A DNA stretch of 64,000 nt from Romanomermis culicivorax. Taxonomy: Eukaryota; Nematoda; Enoplea; Mermithida; Mermithidae. Shown here one piece after another: positions 54,408 through 64,000 of this stretch. How positions within the stretch are numbered: position 1 is the stretch's first letter; every line of letters starts with the position of its first letter. The DNA lies in contig CAWUHX010000417.1 in assembly GCA_963922205.1 (NCBI GenBank), positions 62,001 through 126,000 of the forward strand, written 5' to 3'. The translations under genes were made by a program, and so were the position numbers. A model generated the notes under the pieces. The model saw only the letters and a program-made list of their open reading frames with translations, was not told the origin of the DNA and made no database searches.

Positions 54408-55110
54408 TTCATCGAATGTCGCTATTCCTCCAACGTCCCGATTCAACGAAAGTTCCGATTCTTCGAATAGTGCTTATAATTTTATCTACTAAGTCCCGTT
54501 TTAGCGAAAGTCCCGATTCCTCGAATTTTTTTTTTTTTAATTCCGTTTCCTCGAAAATAATAAATGTGGAGGTTTAAATTTAGTATTTTGTAACGTGAAG
54601 ATTTCCACGACATAAAGTTCCAATGGTCGCCTGACCCATAGTCCTGAGCCTAAGCCTAAGCCTAAGCCTAAGCATCAAAGTGGAGCACCCTAAAAATGAT
54701 CAGAAATGTGCATGAATGGCCATCAACAAAAAACTCTTAATGCTGTTGAGTCTTCATATCATCAGATGTGGCAGTTTTGAAATTATAGTATTTACCATCA
54801 AATTTACAGACGTTTCAAGAAAATCGATCTGTTTGTGTATGCACTGTCGATGAACATGGATTTGTGATGCAACAATTTTCGATGAATCATAAATTTTATG
54901 TTCTTTTCGGGGAATTGGGACTTTGGAGGAATCGGGAAAGCAAATTCATGATGCACTAAAGCATATTTCGAGGAATCGAGAATTTAATCACTTTTCGAGG
55001 AATCGGGACTCTCGAGGAATCGATACTTTCGAAGAATCGATACTTTCGAAGAATCGAGACTTTCGAAGAATCGAGACTTTCGAGGAAAGAGGACGTTCAA
55101 GGAACAGGCA
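54408..55110. mobile_element. Foldback-like element with GGAATCGAGACTTTCGA terminal units
   Basis: Left array 54408-54560 (CCCGATTCxTCGAAAGTCCC units). Right array 54900-55110 is the complement (GAGGAATCGGGACTTTCGA), with five near-perfect units around 55000-55085. The centre includes four CCTAAG units. It ends about 50 bp upstream of the ATG of Kunitz gene 4. Confidence 0.7.
54646..54675 (-). repeat. Very short telomere-like array
   Basis: Four perfect CCTAAG units preceded by GAG, inside the core of the foldback element 54408-55110. Two further units occur at about 2286-2302. Confidence 0.8.
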
Positions 55111-55158
55111 TACAACCCAGAATTTAATTTATATTCAAGTTCTATTCATCGCTCATCC

Positions 55159-58000
55159 ATGTACAAACTTTTTGTCATATCGACGTTTGGTTTCTACCTT
55201 ATAGTCACTGTTCAAAGTGAGATCATAAATCTGATGTATCCAGAGACTGAAAAGTTGTTCACGTTTCATTTTTTCAGGTGCTTGTTCGAGCGACAAAGAC
55301 AAAGGTGACAACAATTGCGACAGTGTAGAATCCATAAGATGGTATCACAATGAGAAAAAATTCCGTTGCATGGCTTTCACCTACCTGGGTTGTGGTGGAA
55401 ACGACAACAATTTCCTGACGTACGATGCATGTCAGGCGAAGTGTTCTATAGGTGAACTTCAAATTTTGATTTTCGAAGGCTTATTGTGGAATGCAAAATA
55501 TTTACTTTCATATTTACCTCGATGTAGGCAGACTATATGATAAAGATTTTTCGAAGCCGGGCACGTGAAAATGGATGTTTTATAGACTGATAAGTTCAAC
55601 TCCTGCGAAGTCCATCTGACACTAAAGGCTACAAAATCCACTTCTTGCATGCGATTTTGCCAATAGTTTACGGTCATTCAACTTGCTCTAATGAGAGTCG
55701 GTCTTCAGGAGTAAAGTGAAAACATTTACATGTTATACAACACTTGATAGCACATAGACATGCGAGTAATGTTACACTAATCTCCTTCACTCATAGGTGG
55801 GTTTTACACTAAAATTTGCATAATTGTGGTCTGAGCCCGCATATACGTGATCTCAGAAACAGGTTGTTAAGACATGTATTTGGCAGATAATTCTGAGCAC
55901 TACAGTAACGCTCATTACAAGAACTGCTTGTAGTTAGCATTGTCAGTCTGGGGCACCCTGTAAAATGAAATTTTTCGAGAAAAGTGTCTGCAGTGAATCG
56001 AACCTCAGCCATAATGCTGAGAGAGAAATATGATTTTGCCTATCTTTTGTGATTCTATATTTTTATTCTTCATAAAACTATCAAACCGAATTTTATCGCA
56101 AACGATTGAGAGAGCTTGTAGAGTTTTTTCAAAATCTTTAAATTAGTGCTGCCTGTCGCAAAAAATTTTTGACTTGTTTTCGAGAAATTTTTACTTGAAA
56201 AAGTTTTGAAAAATTTACACACTTTGCATTAGGATGAGTCACAGATATCGATGACTGGATGCTAGATATGGGGTGGTTCAACGGTACTGGAGCTAAACCT
56301 TGTTTATCAGCAACATTTTTACAATTACTTCCTATATCTGCATGATGTAGTGATAAGCCGTTCAATCCTCAGCATTCTGGCAGACATTTGGTTCTCACTT
56401 AAGACATTTTTTCCTAAGGATTTCATTTTTAGAAGGTGTCCCAGACTAACAATCTTAACTACTGTATTATGTTTTCCTTGCAATGCGTGCAAATATTTTA
56501 GAATGGAATGCCTGTACTATTGCATATTTTTATTATTTCCTACTTAATCAAATGTCTCATGGGATTGAAAATGTGCGGGCCCTTACTATTTTTTAAATAG
56601 ATAATCGTACTGTCATAGCTTTGTGTGAATGACTTTGAAGGCCAACAAGTTCTTTGCCATTCTCTAATTCGAAGCATTTCATAAAAATATACAATGGTAT
56701 TCATCGTTTATACTCTATGACATCAAATCTGAACTTTGACGAAGTTAAAGAGCTCAAAGATCGAAATTAGTGTGAGATCAGATGGTCTTCCAGTGGAAAA
56801 CGTTTCTTATGTTAACAAGATTTATGAAACGTAGTTTTTTACTATCATATATCAGTTATACTTCCTGAGATCAGGGACTGGTTTCATCGTACAGACTGCA
56901 GCGTCAGCTGATCAGCAGCTTAACTTAACTATATATATGTTCTATCATTTCCATCAAGGTACAGCTCAGGTGCAGCTTAACTTATGTTCAAAACATATCA
57001 AGAGATTCACGCTGTGGCTTAAGCTTTAGCTTAACAGCGGTGTTATAACATGCAGAGTTAAGGTATAGCTTCAAGTACAGCTTAACTTTATGTATAGGGA
57101 AATGTTTTCGTGGTTGATTTTATCAAAAAATATTTGCTTTGTTATCGACTTTTCTGTACGACAAATGTGGTTTATATTATTTATTTCGTAGTAAACATCA
57201 ACGCTGACATATGCAAATGCCCATTGAACCTACCAGTAAGGTGCAACTTAAGCTACAGCTAAACTTTCTTGAGACGTTTTGCGTACGAGTAGAGCTGCCG
57301 CTAAACTGCACGTTAATAGCAATGATATAACATATAGAGATCAACTGCAGCTTGAGCTGTAGCTCAGCTAGAGGTCTCGTCATTTTGATAGAAGCGGGCC
57401 CGTGTATTAATTAGACTTTCGATTGATTAGCACATTTATGTAAATTTCTTTGTGAAGAAGCCACACAAGCAAAATTGTTCGGTGGAAGATTACTCAGGTT
57501 GTTTTGATCCATTGGATGCACTATAATACATATGGCTTCAGAATTTACGCCTCTGCCAGTTTGGACTTTGAATATTTTTGCAGTCATTTTCATAGCTACT
57601 TTTCTGTCTTCAGCCGATGGTCCGGCTTGTTTGAGTGCCGCCTTTTCGCAACCACCCCGCATGCCGGCCTGGGCCCACCGGCTGGGGCCTCGTTGGTGCC
57701 AGACCGTCGGCTGTCCAGGTGGTTACGAATGCCAAAACGGAGGATTGGTTAGCCAGTGCTGTAACTCTTCCACCGAAAGTAAATTTCGGCTGTTCATGCT
57801 TTAAAACTGTTGCTCAGGAAAAATATAGATTGTTTATTCTAGATTGGTTCAAGGAAGCAGGCAACCCTCAATGTAGAAACGGACAGACTTCACTGCAGCT
57901 TGGAGGCCGTACAGTTCTTGCAGATTCCTGCAGCGATATATCGTGCCCACAGGGACAAAGTTGTGAAATTACGAATCCACTGTTTGCCAAATGTTGCTGA
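55159..58000 (+). CDS. Secreted Kunitz plus lustrin-type cysteine-rich protein, gene 4
   Basis: Four exons: 55159-55216 (signal peptide MYKLFVISTFGFYLIVTVQS), 55278-55451 (Kunitz), 57614-57778 and 57843-58000 (cysteine-rich modules). The phases are again 1/1/1; the sum is 555 nt, 184 residues. The Kunitz domain has all six cysteines, WYHN in place of WYFN, and Asp directly after the second cysteine (P1), which argues against trypsin-like targets. The second half ends DSCSDISCPQGQSC and then ...FAKCC before TGA. An AATAAA polyadenylation signal lies at 58101-58106, about 100 bases past the stop. Intron 2 (2162 bp) contains a 0.5-kb palindromic CAGCTTAAGCTG element. The gene starts directly after a foldback element (54408-55110), which may have supplied its upstream region. 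Confidence 0.82.
56874..57401. mobile_element. Palindromic CAGCTTAAGCTG element, diverged copy
   Basis: Degenerate ends (GGGACTGGTTTCATCG and the complement-like end near 57395) and interior units TTAAGCTTTAGCTTAAC and TGTTATAACATGCAG. It lies within intron 2 of Kunitz gene 4. Confidence 0.65.
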
Positions 58001-58684
58001 TAATATTCGCACCCGCGATCATAACTTTATCTGTATGTAACATAGTTGAAAGTCATGCGATAGTAAACATTTCAATGTTTATGTACGTATATTGAGAAAG
58101 AATAAAAATCTTATTTTTCTCCAGATTACTTACTTATTTACTCGTATAATAAAAACCACTCATTTGTGATCATTTATCTCCTCGTTAAAATCTTGTTGAA
58201 AAATGATCTGCCATCAGAATGTTTCCAGTCAACATGTTAAACACCATTGACGCCCTCCATCAGCAATTAATGGCATTGGTAATCGACTCCGAAAGTAATC
58301 TTTTATGTAGAAACATTGTAGGCGGAGTAGAGCTGGTGATTGGTTCGTTCCGACTTCCTTTATTCAAGATGAGACATTGGTTTTTTCCGAGTAGTCTAGA
58401 TTTTGTTACGACGTAGTTTTGATTTCATCTGTAGATTATTGAGCATCAGATTCGAAGTTAACAATTTTTTCGAGTGATAACGAACTTTTTCTAGTGGCGA
58501 TAATTTCAGTTTCAAGTTGACTTTCTCATATTCCCCAAACAATTGTTTTCTAAAGTTGTAATGACCTTTACACGTCTAAAAAGTTTGCGAAAAATAGCCC
58601 GTGAATTTCTATCAGTTCTTACACTAAGGTTTCGACGTTTGCCTCAAAATTGTGTCATCCGTTATTCTCAAATTTATCCTTCTA

Positions 58685-60090
58685 TACTTGACGCAGATCG
58701 ACGCCCGTCGACGTACGTTAACGCGCGTTGGTTCATGTCAACAATTGATTCATATTTGGGCACGTCGACATGCGCTCACGCGCGTTGGCACGCGTCAGGC
58801 GTAGACATGTTTTTAAGCTCATCGACATGCATTTCTGTTGTCAGTGTATTGGTTATCTTTTTTCGCCGACTTATAAAATTTCGATAATCATTCTGAGAAA
58901 CGAGAATGTTATTTCATTCATTATTCGGGGAACCGGCATGTTCGGCTGAAACGGACTAATGCGGCCCACCAGCTTAAATAGATAATCTAACCACGCAAGT
59001 ATTGGCCCCGATGGCCCAGTGGTTACAGCTTTCGGCTTACAATCCCAAAGGAACCCCAGTGCAAGCAAGGTTTATCGAAAATTATTCCAATTGTCATAAC
59101 CTGAAGAATAGTACGTACACTACCCGAACGTCGCTCAGCACTGTGTTATTGTGTGTTATATTGTATTATTCTAATAAAGGTGTTTCACGTTTTTACGCGA
59201 TTGTAGGGTCAATAATAGCCAACAATGAATTCTCTTTATTACCAACCGCAATCAACATTCCTGAAATCGGACTAATGCATTGTTCGCAGAAACTGGACTT
59301 TTACTCGTGATTCGGGGAAACGGGACATTCGGGTGAAATAGATATTCGGGAAATGGCGACACAATCAAAAAAACTTAACATTTTTGAGAAAACGAGTATA
59401 AATATTTACCTCGCTGTAAACAAAATAAGGTCGCATCTCAAAACAACCAAATGATTGTCGGCGACAAAAATCCCAGGATTTTTTCACTTCCGAATTGGGC
59501 TAATATTAGGTGACTTGAAAATCCTGTACATGATGCTTTTACTGTAGATTTTTTTATTCAAAAAATTGCCAAGTGTCAGTTGAGTGTCGTCACAAAATTT
59601 TAGTTTCACCTGACGCACGGCTTGGCAGAAAATGCTGAAAATATAAAATGGTGCTTGCTTTCCGGATTCATTATTTGGAAGCATTTTATGAAAAACAGAC
59701 TATAACTGTCTTGACTAAAAGTTTAAACCTTAGATGCGACAACAACTGGCGCAATACAAATAAAACTTCTATGAGTTTATCAAGAATCTTTTTATCTTTC
59801 ATTATCATGAGTAAACCTTGAATTATCGAAAATTGGCAACTGCAACAGTTTTGTGCTCCTGAAAAAATGTGGAGACCATTGTAAGTAGGATTTTGACCAG
59901 ATTCGCACCACTGACGGGTACTGACGCGTCAAAAATTTCAACTCAACCGATAGTGAAAAAACTGCGAATGCGTCGGCATGCATTCATGTGCGTCAATGTT
60001 GACGCAGATAGACGTGCTTTACGCACAACGACGCACATGAGGGTGCATTGACGGGCACGGTCACGCGTCAATGTGCGACGACGTCCGTCC
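58685..60090. mobile_element. Foldback-like element with GACGCGT-rich terminal blocks
   Basis: Left block 58685-58815 and right block 59919-60090 are dense in GACGCAGATCGACG, GTCGACATGCG, GACGCGTCA and similar CpG-rich words, unlike the AT-rich surroundings. The centre contains two ATTCGGGGAAxCGGCAT-type units (58920 and 59308), probably another array. Confidence 0.5.
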
Positions 60091-61079
60091 GAGTACAGAT
60101 GGGGCTTGAAGGTCACCTAGCTTTCATAAAACATGTAGCAAAGAGAAAACTTCTGTTGAATATTTACTGAAAGATCTGACAGGTTTTTCGATGGAACATT
60201 GACGTGATGCATGTGAAAATTCCACACGATGGACAACTTTTAAATCCAGACAAATTTGGCTGTCGGACTTATAGCACCTTTTTTTTGCTGACTGTGCCGG
60301 AAATTTTCTTTCGAAAAAGTGGAATTAAATCTTTTCCTCATTGACGCTATTGAAGGGAAAAAGTTGAAAGCCAATAAAAATCTAGACACTTCACGAAATT
60401 TGCTCAACCTAGTGAAAATTCAAAGAACTTTTTGCTTGTAAAAACCGAAGTGAGAGTACAACATAGGTAACACTTTTCCTGAACCTTATGTAACCGTGAT
60501 TTCTATTTTGAATCGGTATTGATGCTTTGTGATGTGGACATTATCGCAGACGTACGTAAATCGCAATCTTTATTGCCCATTGGTTGCTTAGATCCATAAT
60601 GTAGGCGAAATGTCTTTGTTTATATTATTGGATCCATTTCATACAACGCTAGGAAAATAATCTAAAAATCTGTACGTTAAATCGTATTGTTTTGAATAAG
60701 TTATAATTGCAGAAACGAGGTATTTATTTTCGAACATTTCAACGTCTTGTTGATATTTAGTATCACGAAATCGTGTTTACAAGAAAGAGAGGAAAATTTG
60801 TTTTGTTTCACAGAAAAAACATCATTTCGTGATTCGAATGAATGGGATAATTTCCATTTTTTAGGATGTTGATTCCCGACTTCGACATGTTGTCTAACCT
60901 ATCGTTATATCGCTTCTGACTACACACTGAATTTTTAAGTATACTGTTGGATTATTTGATTATTTTGAATTTTTATCTTGAATTTTGATTCTTTTATCCT
61001 GAATTTTTAAATTTTTTTCTGGAATTTTCAAACGGCTGTATTTGAATGTTTTCTTGCGAGCTATTAGCCACTGGATTCC

Positions 61080-61400
61080 GTTTCTGTTTCTTCATTTTTC
61101 TGTTCCTATGCTTTTCTGTTTTCCTTTTTCTCTGTTTTTCTGTTCACATTTTTATCTGCTTCTCTGTTCTATGTTTCGCCATTTTTCTATTTCTCTGTTC
61201 CTATGTTTCTCTGTTTCCCTGTTTACATGTTTCGCCGTTTCTCTGTTCCACTGTTTCCCTGTTTCTATGCCCCTATGTTTTTGTTTTTGTGTTTCTCCGT
61301 TTCTACGTTTCTATGTTTCTACGTTTCTCTGTTTCTACGTTTCTCTGTTTTCTCTGTTTTCTCTGTTTTCTCTGTTTTCTCTGTTTTCTCTGTTTCTCTT
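61080..61400. repeat. TTTCTCTGTTTCTATG pyrimidine minisatellite
   Basis: Imperfect tandem CTGTTTCTATGTTTCTCTGTT units becoming a perfect 10-bp TTTTCTCTGT run at 61340-61392. The phenylalanine/leucine/serine-rich ORFs in all three plus frames are artefacts. Confidence 0.85.
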
Positions 61401-62952
61401 AGTTTTAAATTATTTATTGACGTTCGTAGTTTGGAATTCGGTCGATCCTATTCACATTTTCTCCCAGTAACAACAAAAAGAAGTTAGTATGATTTTCCCA
61501 TTTCTTGCTTCAAGGTTTTCTTGAATATTCATCAAAGTCTAACTTTTCTTACCCTATTAGTGACCTTTCAAGAAATTCGTCTTACGTTTATCCCCCCGGG
61601 ATGTATACGAGCTAATCATCTTGAACCACGTTTTACTATGAGAAAAAACAACAAATTAGATATAAAACTTCTTTCTGGATAAACACACTAATTACTTTCC
61701 TGTTTCGCGAGCATTGATGAAATGGCCATCAATGTTTTCATTGTTTGGAACGTCCTGACTAGAGAATGTTTCTGAGAAGTTTTGACGAGAGTACCCCCCG
61801 TAAGTGAGATCCGTTCAGGAAATACGTATTTTCGTACGTGATAATCTTTTGTTCAATGCATGAGGCTTCCTGTTTTCTTGAGATTTAAGACGACTCTAAA
61901 GCCGTCTGTGCCATTGTCAGTTCTTTCCTTCTGAAGATTTTTAATTTCAATATTTTATTGGAATGTGCCTTCTATTCTAGCTGGAAAGATTAGTGTATTC
62001 TATGACCTGCTTATCATGAAGTGCATCTAAATTAACAAAAATCAGTACTATTGTGAAAATCGATGGGACAAAAGTATTACAGTAAGATTTCTTCACTCAA
62101 AGAATTGGTAAAGGGTAAGTTGAGTATGCTCATAAGTTTTTAGGGCCACATGTGACATATGTACAGAAAACGATGAAAATGTAGAATATTATTTGATTTC
62201 CTTATTTAGAATCACTTCTGAAAAAAATATTCTGCTCCGAAATTGAGAGTCTGGATTGGTGAATAAGTAATGTTGTCTGTGGTGCTTGTTCGAAAACTTC
62301 AGGAATATTTACTGCAATTATATCAGCGGCAAGAAAAATCTCAGGTGGGTCAATCACATTTAAAGTAAGCTTGACTACGCGTACCTTCATCGAAATTGGG
62401 ATTACATCATTTTGGATATTGTTTCTGCTAAAATTAATTGGTGAACAATAGAAAGTTCTTAACCGCCTCGTAAAGTCACTATTCGAGTAGAATCAATCGC
62501 TGAGCTGGGTTTCTCGGATTGTTGCAAGTCGAAATGGGCAAGTTTCCAAGTGTCAATTAATTCTGAAGCTGCACATGTTATAGTGCATTCGATTGCCCGC
62601 TAGAAATAGAGTGATTATACATATATAAAAGATTCACATCTCAATAGTATCTAATATACCCCATACTTTGCTTGTAAAATAAACGATTATTAACCTCCAT
62701 GTTATGGTTTATTAATCTTGGTATAACAATTTTATTCAGTGTCATAATAAAAAATTGATTTTCAAAAAAACCGGCACACATGCAAAATTATGAAATTTAT
62801 AATTAAATAATGTGATAGACATGAAAAACAGGGGTCGTGTTTCGATCCAAGAATTGCTGCACATGAATCTGATTCTAAAATTTCCATTAACTGACATGCA
62901 CAAATCGTCAAAATAAGTTCATTTCTGTATATTTCAGATTATCGAACAAAGT

Positions 62953-63383
62953 ATGACTAACAACAGTACAATATTTCTTACTAACGACATTTCGATATCC
63001 GTCATTAATGACTCATTGAGAATAATCTTTTATTTTCAAACGTTGCTCCTACTCGTCGTAGCATTGTACTGCCTGGCCGCCAATTCCGTTTTCGTCTGGT
63101 TCCTCAGAATTTTGAAAGTTCTGCCGACAAATTTGAAACAGTTTATGCTGATTTTGACTTGCGCGGTGATTTGTCAGTCGGTATACATAGTTGGCCATAC
63201 GATTTATAATCTATTCTACGGTATGGGCATGACAGTTGACGATCAGGGACGCGATATACTAATCAGAAGTGGGTGGGCGTGCCCGTTGGTGCAATGTATA
63301 AATATTACGTGCATTGCTACTATCGTCACGGCAGCGTTCGCGATCGGATACGAATTGGCATACGCCAGCTACTTGGACAAAAA
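62953..63383 (+). CDS. Probable seven-transmembrane chemoreceptor, first exon only
   Basis: The first exon encodes 143 residues plus two bases. It has a short N-terminus with an N-glycosylation sequon (NNST), then three hydrophobic segments (about residues 26-52, 62-88 and 112-132). The third ends FAIGYELAYASYL, where E and the following residues sit where nematode Sra/Sre-like receptors have their E-R equivalent of the DRY motif. A Cys before the third helix (ACPLVQC) fits the usual extracellular disulfide. Acceptor ATTTCAG ends 15 bases upstream of the ATG, consistent with trans-splicing or a 5'-UTR intron. The donor GTAAGTG at 63384 closes the exon; no convincing second exon is visible before the window ends. 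Family-level assignment is uncertain; the general receptor-like topology is clear. Confidence 0.55.
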
Positions 63384-64000
63384 GTAAGTGATGGAAGTTG
63401 GAATATTGGATAATGTATTTCGGATACCCTAAAGCGCTGTTGTAAAAGAACATTTGTCCCGTGAGAATGTTCCTCCATCCAGTCCACAAGTTCTGGGCCC
63501 ATCATCACGCTCACCCTAACACAGATTAGTGGTTGCATAGCTCCGGAACCGGCCAAAAAGCCCTCCAACAAACACTACATACCATGAGCACCCGTTTGCT
63601 CAAAAAAGGAGGGATGTTGTATTGGAACATTTTTTTCATGTGACTAATATTTATCCAGTAAATAAGTTCCCAATGCGGATATTTTTATAGAATCCTGGTG
63701 GAGATGCCCACTTCTTCATCAACAATGGCCAATAGTGGCATCATAGCTCTGGCACCATCCACGAAGCCGTTCAATACTTATGACCATAATATGGGCCTCT
63801 TGCTCCGAGGGGCGGTGTTGTAATGTATTTTACACATAATACTGCTATTTTATCCAATCTGTCGAAATAAGACTTATGTTTAGAAAGGACCCAATCAGCT
63901 ATTCCCCTACTTCACCTTATCAGGCGGAAACCTTAGGTAGAAATAGTGTGCAACAGTTCGGTATGTCCCAATCTCAACACTCGATCAACTGCTTTCGTTC
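63384..64000. other. Start of receptor intron, right edge
   Basis: Begins with donor GTAAGTG. Phrases such as CTTCATCAACAATGGCC and GGCATCATAGCTCTGGCACC partly echo an earlier stretch (63475-63590, inverted or degenerate), suggesting a repeat insertion. The acceptor-like TTTTTATAG at 63690 leads into a short frame without membrane segments, so I did not call an exon. Confidence 0.4.

Larger units (their letters stand above)
53495..55158. other. Intergenic between the retrotransposon and Kunitz gene 4
   Basis: Unique AT-rich sequence to about 54400, then the foldback element abutting gene 4. No gene seen. Confidence 0.6.
58001..62952. other. Intergenic between Kunitz gene 4 and the receptor gene
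   Basis: Polyadenylation signal of gene 4 at 58101, a GACGCG foldback-like element, a lone MITE end near 59662-59705 and a pyrimidine minisatellite. 61.5-62.95 kb is unique and presumably includes the receptor promoter; a TATATAAAAG stretch lies near 62622. Confidence 0.55.

Noticed and set aside
59008..59075. tRNA gene candidate (GATGGCCCAGTGG A-box-like)
   Set aside because: No B box at correct spacing and no closing acceptor stem; at best a decayed tRNA-derived fragment.
61042..61487. Overlapping Phe/Leu/Ser-rich ORFs in all plus frames
   Set aside because: Produced by a pyrimidine minisatellite; three frames open at once is a repeat signature.
63690..63822. Second exon of the receptor gene
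   Set aside because: The phase fits, but the frame has no hydrophobic helix and the stretch resembles a local repeat; it ends after about 44 codons.

Overview
The window looks like nematode nuclear DNA: AT-rich, gene-poor, with spliceosomal introns, arrays of TTAGGC (the canonical nematode telomere hexamer), TTCAG-type acceptors a few bases upstream of start codons (compatible with spliced-leader trans-splicing), a degenerin-like channel, Kunitz plus lustrin-type cysteine-rich secreted proteins and a chemoreceptor-like seven-helix gene. I cannot name the species.

Layout. (1) 0-20 kb: a tandem segmental duplication carrying two minus-strand DEG/ENaC channel genes. The downstream copy (11180-17937) can be joined into an intact three-exon, 444-residue frame. 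The other (595-4864) loses its last exon off the left edge. (2) 22-58 kb: four paralogous four-exon genes, one on minus (22234-24766) and three on plus (32488-34789, 40725-43162, 55159-58000). Each encodes signal peptide, Kunitz domain and two lustrin-like cysteine-rich modules. The Kunitz and cysteine-rich parts lie about 1.6-2.2 kb apart, but intron phases (1/1/1) and exon lengths match in all four, so I call each pair one gene. (3) 44181-53494: a nearly intact 9.3-kb Gypsy-type LTR retrotransposon on the minus strand, with two 905-bp LTRs differing at only about four sites, a 4-bp ATAC target duplication and one uninterrupted 2409-codon ORF. Its order is gag, env-like glycoprotein, protease, RT, RNase H, integrase, with the envelope between gag and pol. 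(4) 62953 to the right edge: first exon of a probable chemoreceptor.

Much of the remaining sequence is repeats. Most striking are foldback-like elements whose two ends are short tandem arrays in inverted orientation. Several share a pyrimidine-rich inner arm but have entirely different terminal repeat units. At one position in the segmental duplication the two paralogous copies carry different terminal arrays. There are also palindromic CAGCTTAAGCTG elements, tRNA-derived SINEs, mariner-like MITEs, and a 0.5-kb telomere-like array inside an intron.

Functionally, the protein genes all encode surface or secreted products: two channel paralogues, four small secreted inhibitor-like proteins and a receptor. 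Nothing indicates a shared pathway; the grouping reflects local tandem duplication. All homology calls are from motif reading, without database searches.
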